From Daphnia pulex (lineage: Eukaryota; Arthropoda; Branchiopoda; Diplostraca; Daphniidae), in the NCBI RefSeq assembly GCF_021134715.1, contig NC_060020.1:7130001-7194000 (forward strand): 64,000 nt of DNA, read 5' to 3'. This document shows positions 62,951 to 64,000 of the stretch, piece after piece (within the stretch, counting starts at the first letter, position 1; each line of letters opens with the position of its first letter). The notes under the pieces were generated by a model. The model was not told where the DNA came from. It saw only the letters and a list, made by a program, of their open reading frames with translations, and did not search any database. A program made the translations under genes and the position numbers.

Positions 62951-63361
62951 ACAACTTTTGTAAGTTACAAGATATGCATCTTATACAAGCAGGATTCCTT
63001 CCTCAAAGGCACAGTTCTGAAGTAGTACGATAGTCTTACATATTTTTACCCTTTCCTAAAACATTGCTGACTTGATAAATCAAAATATATAACTTTTTCA
63101 CTTAATGAAAGCAGTTTTCATGTTAAGAGACAACCAAGGTGTGATTACTTGTTAAAAAATAGACAAAATTTAAACCATAAGAATTGTTCACTGATTTATT
63201 ATTGTAAGAACTGAACGAGATGAATGCACTTCATTAGATTATTCTCATCATAGGCTTTAAAAAACAGAATTGGATTGATGTAACTTGGCTGACAAGGATA
63301 AAAAAAAATCATATATTAAGGTTATTGTTTGCTAAATCAGTTCAGTTAAATTTAAGATTAC
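62951..63361. other. AT-rich intergenic or intronic gap
   Basis: I see nothing that can be supported in this stretch beyond AT-rich DNA. Confidence 0.5.
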
Positions 63362-64000
63362 CTGGCCATTTTGAGTAGACATTTGAGAAAGACTTCAGAA
63401 ACATTTCTTGTGATGTTCCAGGAGTATTGTTTTGAATTTCGTACAGGTATCCAAAAGATGTTCATCAAAAAAGAGATTAGCAGGTTCTTCCTTATCCTTT
63501 CCTGGTTTACCTGGTAGCCATTCTGAATAAACGTACTCTTCATCGAGGGCCTCCCTACACGCAAGAAGTGCAGCTGAAACTGGCAGACTTTAAATCGAAC
63601 CTTCCTAAGAAAATACAGATATTTGTAAAGACTTTCGATTGACAATAAATGTATGTGCACAACATGTGCACGCAGAAATCATGATTTCTTAATGGGTCCG
63701 TATATACCTTTTTAACTGTGATAACAGTATAACATCGTTGGTTCCGGTATTTAATACACAAGTGTCCAGCTACAACTCCAACACCTGGAAAGAGGGAAGC
63801 AAGTTACAGGAACGTCTATAAATAAGAAATAGTGTTGTCACAACAAATGCTGAATTCAAAAATGGCCAAACAATATCAGTACCTTTCTCAATTTTTTGAC
63901 CAAACTCGTTCATAAACTCGGTTGGTAATAGTTGCTCAGTTGAGTAGTTTTTACTTATTTTATAAACTCTGGCATGAAGTGGATTGAAAAAATGGAATGC
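63362..64000 (-). pseudogene. Partial unidentified gene with a stop and a frameshift, running off the window
   Basis: Three exon-like blocks with good splice sites are visible: 64,000-63,883 (AFHFFNPLHARVYKISKNYS..., 5' end outside the window), 63,784-63,708 (VGVVAGHLCIKYRNQRCYTV) and 63,604-63,362. Phases match. The third block then meets TAA four codons in (63,590-63,592). The frame beyond is clearly protein-like (AALLACREALDEEYVYSEW, LFFDEHLLDT). Near 63,441-63,452 it must shift to continue as YEIQNNTPGTSQEMF...VYSKWPG up to a donor at 63,361. So the gene carries at least two lesions, or the region has sequence errors. I do not recognise the family. Confidence 0.5.

Noticed and set aside
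1..64000. CRISPR arrays, bacterial operons, ribosome binding sites, rRNA and tRNA genes
   Set aside because: Looked for and not found. The genes are intron-bearing animal genes, and no cloverleaf with a proper T-loop was convincing.

Overview
The window reads as nuclear DNA of an arthropod, most likely a branchiopod crustacean such as Daphnia. The genes have many short introns, mostly 53-86 bp with GT...AG borders. Recognisable proteins are animal mRNA-capping enzyme, CAF-1 large subunit and a LACTB2-type metallo-beta-lactamase. The rest is dense in microsatellites and homopolymers. No prokaryotic features, rRNA or convincing tRNA were seen. The species call is inference; no search could be run.

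From 1 to about 52.2 kb I find no recognisable conserved protein. The stretch is simple-sequence rich (CA, GA, AAG, CAG, CTAT, poly-G and poly-T tracts). Open frames there are mostly low-complexity. It could be a long intron or a large intergenic/regulatory interval. One isolated start-codon exon with a good donor lies at 38,695. Two diverged copies of one dispersed non-coding repeat lie at 23.3-23.95 kb and 43.6-44.25 kb, the second inside a repeat island with a 19-20 bp minisatellite and flanking direct repeats of about 155 bp.

From 52.2 kb to the right end the sequence is gene-dense and full of rearranged or damaged genes. A decayed LACTB2-like pseudogene (+) converges on an eight-exon mRNA-capping enzyme gene (-). 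That gene aligns with the whole family from phosphatase to C terminus but carries one in-frame TAA in the guanylyltransferase domain. A 557-bp foldback element with perfect 7-bp target-site duplications sits about 60 bp upstream of its ATG. Further right (-) is the C-terminal half of the CAF-1 large subunit. Directly upstream of it is a second copy of the first two capping-enzyme exons, placed by segmental duplication.

The phases match at every junction, so the duplicated RNA-triphosphatase exons read in frame into the CAF-1 exons. This predicts a chimeric RNGTT-phosphatase::CHAF1A protein, possibly with a new first exon. It is the most notable feature of the window. The right edge holds part of an unidentified gene (-) with a stop and a frameshift, and the space before it has two exon-like islands on the + strand. 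All exon joins were worked out by hand from the sequence.
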